Assembly: GCA_963921425.1 (NCBI GenBank)
Contig: OY992833.1
Coordinates: 250,501-314,500 of the forward strand
Reading direction: 5' to 3'
DNA: 64,000 nt
DNA from: Dryas octopetala
Taxonomy: Eukaryota; Streptophyta; Magnoliopsida; Rosales; Rosaceae
The position numbers and the translations under genes are program-made. Position 1 is the stretch's first letter. Every line of letters starts with the position of its first letter. Of the stretch, positions 1 to 11,390 are shown one piece after another. The notes below the pieces were generated by a model. That model was not told where the DNA came from. It was given only the letters and a program-made list of their open reading frames with translations, and searched no databases.

Positions 1-330
1 CGTATAATGTGACAGTCGTCACTCGACGGTAGTCTGTTGTCTGAGAAGATGGTCACTAGGAGCCGAACCAAACCGAACTGGGATGACCATGAAAAGATGA
101 ACACTTAATTTCTTAGAAGATCCTCAAATCGGGTCGGATCGGATGTGGGGGATCCGCTGAGATGAGCCGATCCGAACTGGCAATGAAAATGTGCCGAGCT
201 GATGTGGTGACATGAAGGTCCAAGTTTGATCCATTTGACCATTGAAAAGTCAAAGCTTGAAGTTGAATCTGACCAGCCACGTGTCGATCTGTGATTGGTT
301 GTTAAATCCATGTGGATTTATCCACAAACA
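1..330. repeat. dispersed repeat, inverted relative to 19235-19450
   Basis: The reverse complement of this stretch aligns by eye with about 19235-19420. Both contain a CCAATCACA-like start, a CAACACATGG / CGACACGTGG block, a GGTCAA block followed by GATCA, and a CATCAGCTCGG / GTCAGCTCAG block in the same order. No gene is supported; the open frame here is part of the repeat. It is probably LTR-derived, because the 19-21 kb copy precedes a TATA-like site, but neither end is visible. Confidence 0.45.
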
Positions 331-447
331 ATTGAGTTGATTTAAGTTGGATTTAAAGGGAATTGAAAAACCTGATTTGAGGAACTCTATCGTCGTCGTT
401 GCAGGTGGTTTTGCTCCCCTCACAAAAGAGAAAGTACCAGATGGTTT

Positions 448-450
<3 letters not shown>

Positions 451-485
<35 letters not shown>
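451..485. repeat. (TC)n microsatellite
   Basis: An uninterrupted TC dinucleotide run of about 35 bp. Confidence 0.95.
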
Positions 486-486
<1 letters not shown>

Positions 487-600
487 ACTTGCTTTCTTTT
501 ATTTTGAATCTTGTTTTGAGTTTTTAGCTGTTGTTGTAGCAGGTTCTAGGTTTGGATCTTAGAGGGAGCGAAAGTTTGAGGACGGGAGTGAAATGGTTAT

Positions 601-1014
601 TGAAGGTTTTGGGAAAAATGGGAGATGGGTTTGGGGTTTTGGCAAAAATGGTGGCCATGGACGCCATTGGAGGTGGACATCAAGGCCTGCTCTGATTGTA
701 TGTTTTTGGAAAGTGGGTGAAAGTGAGTGATACGAAGATCGGAGCAGTTTTCGATTTCGGTAAACCGACGGTTGATAATATCACAGACCGTTTCCGAGAT
801 AGAGTTGAAGGTTTTGGGCAAAAAGGGAGATGAGGTTGGGGTTTTCGCGAAAAGGTGGTCATAGACGCCATTGGAGGTGGAGACCAAGGCCTGCTCTGCT
901 TGTGTGTTTTTGGGGAGTGGGTTAAAGTGAGTGAGTGAGTGAGAGAGACGAAGATCGAAGCAGTTTTTGGTTTTGGTAAACCGAAGGTTTGGAATATCAC
1001 AGACTGTTTCTGAT
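601..1014. repeat. tandem duplication, two ~205-bp units
   Basis: Unit 1 (601-805) and unit 2 (806-1014) both begin TGAAGGTTTTGGG. They share in order GACGCCATTGGAGGTGGA, AAGGCCTGCTCTG, GAAGATCG.AGCAGTTTT, GGTAAACCGA and AATATCACAGAC. The units differ by scattered substitutions and a short GAGT expansion in unit 2. No coding function is supported; open frames across it are repeat-derived. Confidence 0.8.
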
Positions 1015-1126
1015 GCCGAGTTTGTCGAAACGATTCAGTTATATAACCGAAACCGAGATTTCACCAAAAACAACCAAAGCGATTGGTTCGGTTGTCGGTT
1101 TTTTCGGTAAAAAAAACCCACCCCTA
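1010..1126. mobile_element. right terminus of a hAT-like non-autonomous element
   Basis: The stretch ends in CCCACCCCTA, the same terminus as the hAT-like elements ending at 18183 and 45562. It has the same run of GGTTCGGT/ACCGAAACCG-type sequence before the end. The matching left end is not visible, so only this terminus is called. The 8 bp after it (1127-1134) would be the target duplication. Confidence 0.4.
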
Positions 1127-2226
1127 GCCACAACAAGATCTACTAAAAATATAAGTACTATTTAAAATAAGGAATTTTATAAACTTAAATATCATCAATA
1201 AATAAAACTTACCTCAGTGGCCCAATATAATTATAACTAAAATACAAAACAAAAAGGATGACGATTTTAACACTCAAATTTTGTACGTTTACACTCCTTC
1301 ATTTATTTTTATGCCTTGATAATTGAGTAAATAAATGAAGAAAAATAAAAGAGAGTAGGGCAAGTGTACAAAACAGAAGTGCAAAAATCGCTACCCAACA
1401 AAAATCACAGTAAATCATCATTAGGAAAATAAGTTTAATAATAAAATTTAATTAAAATCTAGGTCATCACAAGACATGTCGTTGTAGCCATTATAGCCGC
1501 ACACAGATAGTAGTAGGGCTCAGCAAATAGAATCCACTACAGCTAGCCAACCCAACCGCATCAAGTTGAAGGTGTTGTAGCCAGTATAACTAGTGAGAAT
1601 TATTAATTGGACCATATGTGTTTGAGAAAGGCTGACATTTCTATATGTGAACACTTTGATATCTCCCCTTAAGGGTAATTGAGCACAATTAACTGTTTTG
1701 ATCTAAGAACATTATGAATACACAGGGTAGCAAAGCATAAGTTGTGTTCAAGGGTAGAAGGGTCAGGGTGTATAAAACATGGGTTGAATGTAAGGAACAA
1801 ACAGAAGGATATAAGGGTTGTTCAAATCAGAGCTACAATTCTATGAGGGAAGCGAAGCTGCATATGCACTCCACATTGAACGATGGAATGGAATCCCACT
1901 AATCCAACCATTTTTGTGGGGATTGGAAGAGATAAGAATAATGTGCAAAAAGAGGTGTTATTCACTAGTCTCCCCATTTCTAATTAAAGCATTTTGGAGG
2001 GGTCAGAATAGTAACACTAATAATATAGTGATATGTTTTTAAGGATGTTAAAAAGTTTCAAATTCGAATCTACTTCTTCTAATGGGAAAAGGTATGCTTG
2101 CTTTGTATAAGTCTCAAGTTTTCTCTTCTAAAAAAACAGTGAGATAGGATGGAAGGTTCGAGAAAGGTCTCTAAGGTCCGAGTTCGGCCTTGTTGTTTTT
2201 CTAAGAAAACAAAATTATTATATTTT
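1127..2226. other. AT-rich intergenic DNA
   Basis: There is no supportable gene. A 74-codon open frame at 1818-2042 has no recognisable domain, splice context or codon signal and is best treated as chance. Confidence 0.6.
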
Positions 2227-3105
2227 TGTTACCCTAAAAAATCACGGCAAAGATAATCGAGATTTCTGATAAGAACACTGTAGTACATCGATCCTTAAAT
2301 ATGTTTGCGAGCGTGCCACTGCTTTTGGCCGAGAGCCGTTTGTAGAACCGAATGTATTTAATGTTTTGTGCCAGACCTATCTAACTTCTTCTCAAAACAA
2401 CTATACGGCAAGTAAGGAACAAAAATTCGCCAAGGTTCTTCCTGCCTTGATCCTCAAGGACTTTAGTTGTAGGTTTCAGTGACTATGTTCTTGAACTCGT
2501 AAGTGCGAACAATAGTGTTTAGAGTAATCAGATGAATGGCAAAATAATGAATTTTAATAAAAAATGTGTGAATAATCTGATTATTATGAAAACGGGTGAC
2601 AATGGTAGTTCTAATAACAAATCTCATGATAAACAAACATGAAATTATGAGTCGAAACTTGAAAGAAATCAATACTAAGGAAAACTAGTAGAGCTAAAAA
2701 CAAGGACAAAGGCTTGAGAGCTTGAGAACTTGAAGAACAAGAATTGCTTGTGATCTTGAGAATTCTAAGAATTGATTGAAAAGTTGTAGGTTGTTGTGTT
2801 CATTGATTGCTAAGAGAAAGCTTACTGAATACTTGATGCCTCTTTATATAGTTGTTAGCCTTCCTTGTATTCAAGAAATCCTTCTTCAATTCGAGCTAAG
2901 ACTCCTTGTTTTTCTTTTCTTCACACCAAAGTCATCTTTCTAACTACCTGATTTGGAACTCCTAATCCACCAAGGATTTCTCAGCACAACTGCATTAGGA
3001 AAGAATTCCACCGACTCCTGTCATGGGCTAGCTTGAGCTTTCAAACCTTGCATAAAACCTGGGCCTGGTCGCAATCCGGCTCAAGACCAAATTAGGGTGT
3101 AAACA
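2227..3105 (+). mobile_element. solo LTR, family A copy 1
   Basis: It starts TGTTACCCTAAAAAATCACGG and ends AGGGTGTAAACA, the TG...CA form of an LTR. It is flanked by a perfect 5-bp target duplication ATTTT (2222-2226 and 3106-3110). A TATA-like TTTATATAG lies near 2843-2851. It is homologous along its length to 13957-14922. Each copy has its own target duplication, so both are independent solo LTRs and not the two ends of one element. No internal retrotransposon genes lie beside it. Confidence 0.85.
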
Positions 3106-4297
3106 ATTTTATTGATAGATCGAGTGAAAATTGGAAGGAGGCTAGTGCGGGTTTATTACACAAACGCCCCCTGAGGTTTTTCGTGTTTTCACATACACCG
3201 TTGAGGTTTCAAAAATTACAGCGAGACCCCCTTGAGGTTTTAAATCATTTTCACATAACCCTTTCTGTTAAAATTTCATCCAAAAATATCTCCAAATGAC
3301 AAATTGAACCTTTGGGTTCATTTACACTAACCCCTCATGAGGTTTATCATATTTTCATATAACCTCTTCGATGATTTAGCCTTTTTTCATGTTACCCGTT
3401 AATCACAAACATAAGTGGCATAATCTTGTAAATACTAAAATAAAATTATGAAGTTAAAATAATGTTTCTCAATAGTAATATTTCTTTTTCACATATTAAA
3501 AGATATTGTTGTTGACAATAATGCTCTAAAATTAACTAGTTAGCAAGTTAATACAAAGCTAACCACCATGTTGGGCTCACTGTACAATGTAATCTCAAAA
3601 TCCTAACCATTCATTTTTTTGGCCTTACTTCAAAGATCATCTCTATAAAAAATCTCCAAAATCGGAAATCATTTAGCCATTTGATTATAATAACAATTAT
3701 TTATATGTTTTTATCGAAAACAGTGATCGTCTATTTATTTGATCACAATTAGATGACTAAATGATTTCTAATGTAGTTGATTTTTTATAATGATAATCTT
3801 TGAAGTATGAACTAAAAAATGGACAGTTCGGATTATGAGATTAGTTATGTGGTGGGTCAAAAAACATGGTTAGTTTCGTATTAACTTACTAACTAGTTAG
3901 CTTTATAGCACCCCTCTTGTTGTTGAAATTCAAATATTGCAATTTATTTCTCTTAATATATATATTTATGAAAATATGAATTATTTTTATAGAATATCAC
4001 AATCAAATTCATGAGTTTTTTTTTCGACAATAATTCTTTATACATGAAATAAATTGATTATTTAACAAATAATTGAATTACATAAAAAGAAAGGTTAAAT
4101 ACAAAAACAATCTACGGACTTTGCCTACTTTCTAATTTTGGTTCATAAATTTTAAAACGTGACATTTCTACCCACAAACTTTACCTATTGTTTCTCTTAA
4201 GTACAAAAATTAACTTCCATCTAAAATGATAACAGAAGTAGTCATGTGCATTGCACATGACCACTTTTTCAATGGCATATTTGTCTATTGATGTGCC

Positions 4298-6087
4298 CAA
4301 GGAGTAAAATTTCGGTTTCTAGGAAATTTTCGCGAAAATTTTGATTTCGACAAAATTAGATAAAAACGACGGAAATTTTGAATGAAACTTGACCATATGC
4401 TTATTTAACATATTATCTAATACATTGATAAAAAACATTGAAGAAACCAAATTATATAGTAGGTTTTATATGATATAAGGTGAATATAATGCGCGGTGGT
4501 GGTAAATACTGTTAAAAAAATGGGTTACTAATTAATAATTATATAAATAACACCTCAAATTTATTTATATTACAATATTAAATCATGAATTAAATAAGTA
4601 TTCAATACCACATAGAGTTTCTAGCAGGTTCAAAATTTTCGCTGTCATCAGTATCATCATGTCCAGAGTAAGTGAACTGTGAAGAATAATCACCCCAAGA
4701 TACATCTCCAGCTTAACTTTGCATATAATTCCCAACATGCCAACCGTATGGATCAGGAGGTGGTATTTGTAGTGAGATTTGCCCATAGCCACACTCATTT
4801 GAAGAGCTACTGCCAGACTCACCTAAGTAAAAGGGATATGATGGATAGACTATTGGAGGGTTTTGCCCATAATTGTAATTATCATCTTCTGCCCCCATAG
4901 AACCAAAAGTGGTGGATAACGAATTCTCTTCTTCTGGTATTATACCCACATTACCTCTTTTCCTGCGATTGTAGTCCTTTCCCAAATATACACAAATACA
5001 CAATCACAATAAGTATTTGGGTACCTATTTCCAAATATACACAATCACAGTCAATAACTATTTTCAAATTTAAACCCAAATTTATTTGGGTACCTAGAAT
5101 AATATGAGCATAATTAGCAGCAAAATTAGAAGTAAACTAGTTAATCTCATAACTTTATAAGCTTTTACAAATAAGCAAATAACAAAAATGAAAAATAGAG
5201 AGTGAGATTGTGAGAGAAGTGCCTCAGATCTTGGTGGATAAAAATGATCAGATGGGAGATGTTTCAGATTCCATCAATATTAGCAAATACTAATCTTGCA
5301 TCAACAGCCTCAAATTTAGTATAAATAAATAAATAATTGATTAATAAGAATAATATCTATATCAAATTATCCATACAGAATTAAGTTAATTAACTAATCA
5401 ATATCAAATAAAAGCTAAGTTGCTGCAGCATGGCATACACAGAAATGAAAGAACACAAACTTTTACCATTTGACTAGTCTATATCAATTAATATTATTAT
5501 ATTACCATATATATTAATATATATGTATATGGAGCCATCAGCGGAGGGAGTCGAGGGACTGAGGCTTTGAGCCATATATATATATATATAGACTTTCCAA
5601 TATTCTACTCATTTCTTGATCAGAGATTCAGAGATTCAAATCGCAATATTAGGCATCAATATTCAATCAAGCTCATGCACTTACAATTCACAAACCTTGC
5701 AGGGGGTCTCGCTGGGGAGGAAGTTACAAACTTTGCAGGGAGTCACGCCGAGGAAGGAGGCAAGGGGCTGTCGCAGGCAGAGAACACAGAGAGAAGAGAG
5801 AGAGAAAGGAGAGAAAACTAAAGAAGAGATAGAAATCTTTTGCGCAAGGGAGAAGACAGAGAGAAGGGAGAGAGATCTAAGTCTGTGAATGAAAATGAGG
5901 CTGAGAGTGATTGAGTGAGGAGTCAATCAGTGAGGTATCACTGTATCAATAGTCACGAAATTTCACCGAAATATTATCGAAAATTAAGGGATATATGATA
6001 AAATTCGAGATCCCATAAAAACGAAAATTTCGAAATTTCGGCGAAATTTTCGAAATTTCGGCGAAATTTTCGAAATTTCACTCCTTG
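4298..6087. mobile_element. hAT-type element nested in the 4093-7092 element
   Basis: The termini are inverted: CAAGGAGTAAAATTTCGG at 4298 and CGAAATTTCACTCCTTG ending at 6087. They are flanked by a perfect 8-bp target duplication GATGTGCC (4290-4297 and 6088-6095), the length typical of hAT transposition. The element is about 1.79 kb. A homologous but truncated copy in opposite orientation lies at about 46480-46850. It carries a decayed minus-strand reading frame at 4602-5003. Confidence 0.8.
4602..5003 (-). pseudogene. decayed C-terminal reading frame inside the hAT-type element
   Basis: On the minus strand a Ser/Gly/Tyr/Asp-rich frame runs from 5003, passes one in-frame TAA and continues to a stop at 4602. 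Its acidic tail is DDTDDSENFEPARNSMWY. Low-complexity acidic tails like this occur after the dimerisation region of plant hAT/BED-type transposases, and the frame lies inside an element with an 8-bp target duplication, so a transposase remnant is the best reading. No catalytic domain is visible here, and the family assignment comes from memory. Confidence 0.35.
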
Positions 6088-7510
6088 GATGTGCCCTTTG
6101 ACCTATAAATTTTCGAAAATTTTATATGTACTTAAAATTTGTCATTAAATGATTTTCTAAAACAAAAAATTGTCATTAAATGAAAATAAATAAAGCAAAA
6201 AAAAAAATTGAAAAAAAACAAAAAGAGGAAAGAGACATAGTAGCCCCACCACAGCCACCAAACCCCCACTGCCAGCCATCTCCTTCTCTGGCAAAACCTC
6301 CCCACCAGCGGCACACCTCTTCTCTCCCTCTCTTTTTCCTTCTCATTATTTCTCTTTCCTTTCTCCTTCTCTTTCTCTCTTCCCATATATCGGACAGAGC
6401 CCCTAAGCGCTCTGTCTTCTTCTTCTTCTGCAAATACCAACCCCCAAATCTACAACTTCTCCAGATCTCTTTTTCACCCAAATCTGCAAAAAACCAACCC
6501 TAAATCTCTTCTTCTCCACCCCAAATAATGAAAAAAAGCAACCCCAAATATGAAATTCTGTAAACAAACCAAGCCCAAATCAGAGAGATAAAAAATAAAA
6601 AAATAAAAAGACAAAGAGGAGGCTGATATGGGAATGGGATGGGTAGGGTAGGGGAGGGGAGGGGGAAGGGGTGGTCGGGGTAAGGGACCGCCAACAATGG
6701 GGTTGCTGCCAGCTGTGGGTGGAGGGAGAAGGGAGGGAGGGTGGGGTTGTTGGGTTGGGGTTGCTACTGTTATGTTGTTTTTTCTTTTCTTTTTAATTTG
6801 TTTGTTTCATTTAAATTTAAATTTGGGGGATAAATTAGAAATCAAGGATATGAATAGAAACATTATTTTTGTTTTTTAATTTAAAGGGCACATGAATTAA
6901 CTGAAATGACCCTGAAGAAATGGTCACATATTGTGCATATGACCACTTTCGTTAACTTTTTGGATGGAGTTAATGGTTTGTACTAATTTGGTACAACATG
7001 TAAAGTTCGTGGGTAAAAATATCACGTTTGAAAATTTGTGGACTACATTGAAAAAGTAGACAAAGTTTGTGAACCAATTTTATATTTAATCCTAAAAAAA
7101 ATCCTTAATTGGTTTTAGCAATATTTTCATACAAGAAAAATAAAATTTAGCAATATTCTAAAATTTCAAAAGCGGTATCTTTTTTCCACATACAAGAAAG
7201 ATGCATTATATTAGCTAAATAGTATGTATTTTATTTTGGTACTTTACCATGACAACCATTTTTGTCATGCTCATTTGTGATTAAAGGGTTATGTGAAAAT
7301 GTGTTGAAACTTTAGGAGTTTTTTTGTAATTGAGTTAAACTTCTAGAACCCTAGGGGTTGTGAAAACATAATAAACTTTAAAAAGTGCGCATATAAATAA
7401 CTATAAAGTTAAATTTGTCATTTAAAAATATTTTGATGATGATGTCATTAATTTTTGGACAAAATTTTAACAAAAAGGTTATGTGAAAGGTGAAGTGGTC
7501 AAGTAACGTC

Positions 7511-7517
7511 TATAAAA
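7511..7517 (+). promoter_or_regulatory. putative TATA box of the Aha1-like gene
   Basis: TATAAAA lies 109 bp upstream of the ATG at 7626, a normal plant spacing that allows a short 5' leader. It is only a few bases beyond the right arm of the repeat stack at 3130-7500, so upstream promoter elements probably lie in, or were displaced by, transposon sequence. Confidence 0.5.
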
Positions 7518-7625
7518 ACATCCGACTAGTGTTTAACCCCAACTTCCCGTTGTGGTCGGCCGCCGCTCGGCTCCTACCTCTACCTCTGAAATCTGAATTG
7601 ACTTGATTTGGAAATAAAAATAATA

Positions 7626-10104
7626 ATGGAGGGCGGAGGAGCAACGCTAACTCCCTTGTCGTCGTCGTCGGAGAATGAGAAAGAACAGGAGCAGCAGGGA
7701 ACGTCGTACACGTATTGGGTGAGGCAAGTCACGGAGGATGCGGTGCCTCCCCCAGTTCCTCGGAAGCTTTCACCCAACGACATTCTCTCCGACCAATCCC
7801 AGCCTGCCACTCTCGGTTCTCTCTGGAATCGGGTATTTTCTCTCTTTCTTCTTCTCTTTCTCTGGAATTGGAATTGGATGTATTAATAATTTCAATGCTA
7901 GCTAGATTCAATTCAATTCAATCTGTTTATAACTCTATTCATTCTTGTAAATATGTCCTATGATTGATTGGGTCGATTCGTTTTTTCTAGGCTGGAACTT
8001 GGGAGGAGAAGAATCTTAATAAATGGGCCACGGTTAGAATAAAGGTAGGTTTGTTCTGTTACAATTGCAAAATTATAAGCATTGTCTTTCCTTACTATTA
8101 AATATCTACTGCAGAATCCGCTCTTTCGTTATTGCAGGAGTTGCTTGTATCAATGGGTTCCATGGAGTTCTCAGGTGGCAGAGCAGAAATATCAGATGTC
8201 TCCAAATGTGTAGGCGATGTGAGTTATAAATTTTTTATCGGCTAATTTTCTTTTATGGAACTTTAGATTATATACCAAGTGAGATTTTTTTGTTTTGTTT
8301 TTTTTTTTTTTTTCAAGTGAGAATCTTTTTTTTCAGTACATCGACAGTCACAGTTGTGACCATGAAGTCCATAAAATTTTAAGGTTTATAAAGGTTTAAG
8401 GCCTTCTTTTACCTGGAGAAGATGGATTCGAACTGAGGACTACCTCTTCCATTATTGTGGAAGATAAATACCACTGGACCAGTATAAAGGTTTAAGCCTT
8501 TGGATTTTGGCTTGAGAAATGAAGGCCCTACATCCTAGAGACTAAACACTATAATGCAAACACTGGAAAAACAGCAAATGAAATCAACTGTAACTGTAAC
8601 TCATGCAAAAAGTTATGATTTTTGTCTAAACTATTAAACTCGGCCTTGCCTTTTCAAATAACATCCTCCTAGAACTAGGGAATGCTGGTTTCATAGTGAG
8701 CAAAGCCCAAATGTTAGCTATATTTCATCAGTCATTATTTATGTTGTTTTCAGTTGTGACTAGAGATTACTATACTGTTAATTCTGGGGATACGACAATA
8801 GCCTCATTCCTAATGAGTTGATATTTATTGAGTGACCAGGCATTCTTGGTGACGGTGCGAAACATGAAACGTGTTGGCTACACCTATGAACTAACGTTGA
8901 AAGTCAAAGGTAATTTTCTACATTCTTGAACTGTTACTTTTCGTCTTTATATACATTTAATCTGTATTTTCATGAAATCAGGGGAGTGGATTATTGGAGA
9001 GGAGAAAAAGATGGTCAAGGGCCACATAGACATACCAGAGTTCTCATTTGGTGAGCTAGATGACTTGCAGGTATCCGATTATCCTCTTTCAAGCTACAAA
9101 GAAGTAAATGAGGAAAAATGATGGATAATGGTGATGGTTTTTCTTTAATAGTGTTTAGATATACCTTGTAGATCTCAGCATGCAATGATGTGTGGATGGT
9201 TTCAAAAAATGTTTTTGAAGGGCAAAAGATATACTTTCGCCACAGTTTTTTGACTGGTGAAGGACTTTACATATGAAATATGGCTTTTCTAGTCTAGAAC
9301 TCTAGATGTTAGGTGCTGCAGACTTGGAAAGAAATGGCTGCTCATGGATAATGGTGTAAAAAAGCTAAAACCAATGATAGTGTCTAATTATCTCCCAGCT
9401 GCATGTTGGTACATTTTATTGTCATTAATTAAATTTCCCCTCCTTTCCTTTTCAAATCACATCACCAAAACAAATGAAAGTCCCAATTTCAGCTGTTGGA
9501 TTAGCCCAATTTGTGGCCTTGGATCCTATGATGGTTTTCTTTGTGTTGAAGATTTTTAGGTAGAGAGTAGGTCTTGGGATGAAGTTATCTCAATTTGTAG
9601 TTGGTGGACAGTTATGCTGGAATTTGAAAAAATTAGACAAGTCATGAAAACTAATATTCCGACTAATATTCCAAACTCCTCTTCTTGCATAAGTGGAATC
9701 TGAAAGGTTCTTTGAGATGACACTTTATCTAGGGTTTAGTTGGCCTGTTCTTAGTCATGAACATGCAAACTATAGCTGCAGTCAACTAGAATATACCGTG
9801 GATAAATCAAGTAACGAGACCTCTATTCTTACTCATTCACTTATCATTAGCTTGTAATGTCATATGATGTGGTGGTGGCTTGTGTTTTTCCAGCCATTAA
9901 ATTCGCCAATACATCAGTAGCTGACAATTTGAAATCCTTTTTTATTTTGGTTAATTGTAAAATATGTAGATGGAAGTGAAGTTGAGTGAAGAGAAGGACC
10001 TTCTGCATCAGGATAAGTTACGAGTTAGCCAAGATCTGAAGCTATTTTTGCAGCCTGTTCGTGAGAAATTGCTTCAATTTGAACAGGAACTCAAAGACAG
10101 ATAA
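7626..10104 (+). CDS. Aha1 N-terminal-domain protein (activator of Hsp90 ATPase type), 6 exons
   Basis: The exons are 7626-7832, 7991-8044, 8138-8218, 8840-8909, 8982-9070 and 9970-10104. All introns are GT-AG and the phases join without a gap into 211 residues. The start is the first ATG before an acidic/Ser-rich leader (MEGGGATLTP). From about residue 64 the protein shows the Aha1_N pattern: SLWNR-GTWEEKNLNKWA, the helix VRIKELLVSM, then ISDVSKCVGDAFLVTVRNMKRVGYTYELTLKVKG strands and DIPEFSFGELDD. It ends in a basic/acidic coiled helix (LLQFEQELKDR). Aha1 proteins bind the middle domain of Hsp90 and stimulate its ATPase. This one has only the N-terminal domain and lacks the C-terminal START-like domain of full Aha1, like the short plant paralogue I recall as At5g58110. 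Intron 3 holds a SINE-like insertion, and intron 5 (about 900 bp) has no recognised content. Binding to Hsp90 is inferred from the family. Confidence 0.88.
8401..8482 (-). mobile_element. short tRNA-like SINE in intron 3 of the Aha1-like gene
   Basis: On the minus strand the body has an A-box-like TGGTCCAGTGG followed about 45 bp later by a B-box-like GTTCGAATCCA, the internal promoter layout of tRNA-derived SINEs. It is flanked by a perfect 14-bp direct repeat TATAAAGGTTTAAG (8387-8400 and 8483-8496), as expected for LINE-assisted insertion. At about 82 bp it is only the tRNA-like head. No cloverleaf of a functional tRNA is apparent. Confidence 0.6.
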
Positions 10105-10447
10105 AACTGGGGCAGCTTCAGTTCTGTCTAAGGACTGAAACCAAGGTTCTTATTACATTTTGTGGACTGTAATTCTATTTATTATTCAATTGGCACTTAC
10201 CCTTTCCAATACATGTAATGGAGAGTTGGGGGTGGGGGCAAAGCTTTTCCATTCAGGTTTAGAACCTCTAATACTGTTGAGATTTGAGACATGTGGACTC
10301 ACAATGTGTGCATTCCACATCGAGTAGCATGAATTGTGATGACCTATGCGTTATGTGATTTAATTTTAATATGTGGATTTGTGGTGATCGTACATTATAT
10401 GATCTCATCAATGAACTGCTTTGTAGTCTATAGAAATTGTTACAAGG
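10105..10447. other. 3' flank of the Aha1-like gene
   Basis: This probably contains the 3' UTR and polyadenylation region; AT-rich tracts such as TTCTATTTATTATTC follow the stop within about 80 bp. No further gene or repeat is recognised. Confidence 0.4.
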
Positions 10448-10455
10448 GCTAACAC

Positions 10456-11053
10456 TAGGGTTGGTATCAAACCGATCCGACAGCTCTCAACCATCCAATC
10501 GATAGAGCCTTATCGGAATACCAAAATATCATTCGATACTGTTTTGAGGGTGGTTGGTTTTCAACTGTCGGAGGCGATTGGTATTGGTCGGTGAAAGTCG
10601 GAGTCGGTATTGGCCATTCAGACTAGAGGGAGGTAGAGGTCTGGACAGGTATCTCGATCGGGTGGTGGTGGTGGTGGGGGAGGTCTGAAGGGGTGGAGAT
10701 CGCAGTGGGCTAGGAATGTCTCAGGTGGTGGTGCTCGGCGAGAGAGACCTTAGAGTGAGAGAGAGATGCAGAGATAGAGAGGTTTGAAGAGATGAGACCT
10801 CACATAGAGGTTTGAGAGAGATGCAGGGATGAGAGAGAGATAGATGTAGACAAAGACACAGAGAAGATGTTGTTGGTTGGTTCGGTCAGAATGGCAGTGC
10901 TAGAAACTAGAACCGGCTTGACACCGACTGAGGTCGGTCAGTAGGAAATTTGATCGGCAATTGAGCTTCCACCGAAAACCACAAAAATTGACAGGCTGAA
11001 GTCGGTCGGCACAGTTGGTTTCGTCGGTTTACTGTTCAAAAATACCAGCCTTG
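10456..11053. mobile_element. hAT-like non-autonomous element (~600 bp)
   Basis: The ends are inverted: TAGGGTTGGTATC at the left; the right end reads CAAGGCTGGTATT in reverse complement. A perfect 8-bp target duplication GCTAACAC flanks it (10448-10455 and 11054-11061). The interior is rich in CGGT/ACCG motifs and has GAGAGA stretches, with no open frame of note. Confidence 0.8.
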
Positions 11054-11244
11054 GCTAACACTAACAAAACCATCAAGTTGGGCTAGAGTAGATTTTCAAG
11101 GAGAAGTTCATCATCTGATTCAAATGGTTTGGAATTTTGAGATCTAATGCAATCTTTTGATATCATTGAAACCAACCAAATTAGATTGGATTAGTTGGTT
11201 TAGGCATATGAGATTTATTTTTTAGTTTTATATCACATCACTTT

Positions 11245-11390
11245 ATAAGAGTTATTTACATTTACACCCCTTGAGGTTTATCGTCTTTTCACATATACTC
11301 CCTAGAGTTTCAAAAATTACGCATACACCTTCTGAGGTTTCAATATTGTTACACATACACTTTATAACTATGATTTGAAAAATAACAATA
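11245..11390. repeat. fragment of the CCCCTTGAGGTTT Mutator-like MITE family
   Basis: It matches the left arm of the element at 11968-12335 (TTACACCCCTTGAGGTTTAT, CTTTTCACATATAC, TTTCAAAAATTAC, CTGAGGTTTCAA), but no inverted partner is seen nearby, so it is a single arm. Confidence 0.55.

Larger units (their letters stand above)
4093..7092. mobile_element. Mutator-like element with ~200-bp TIRs (hosts a hAT insertion)
   Basis: The left arm (4093-4300) and right arm (about 6890-7092) are inverted copies. Shared blocks are GGTTAAATA/TATTTAATCC at the ends, ACTTTG.CTACTTT, AAACGTGA, ACCCAC.AACTTTAC and CATGACCACTTT. The long TIRs and a possible AT-rich 9-10-bp duplication (TAAAAAGAAA / TAAAAAAAAT) fit a Mutator-like non-autonomous element. 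The interior at about 6230-6790 is much more GC-rich than its surroundings (pyrimidine tracts, then GGGGAGGGG runs) and encodes nothing recognisable. Confidence 0.6.
3130..7500. repeat. outer inverted-repeat arms of a nested element stack
   Basis: The left arm (about 3140-3430) contains repeated CCCCCTGAGGTTT / CACATAACCC motifs and TTAATCACAAA. The right arm (about 7240-7500) contains the same motifs in reverse complement (GGGTTATGTGAAAATG, TTTGTGATTAAAGG, AACAAAAAGGTTATGTGAAAGG). The outermost ~100 bp of the left arm has no partner on the right, so the right end seems truncated. The motifs belong to the same family as the Mutator-like element at 11968-12335. The interior holds the elements at 4093-7092 and 4298-6087. 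Confidence 0.55.

Noticed and set aside
8401-8482. Functional tRNA gene on the minus strand
   Set aside because: It has A/B-box-like words, but the acceptor stem and a normal cloverleaf are not apparent, and it is flanked by insertion-type direct repeats.
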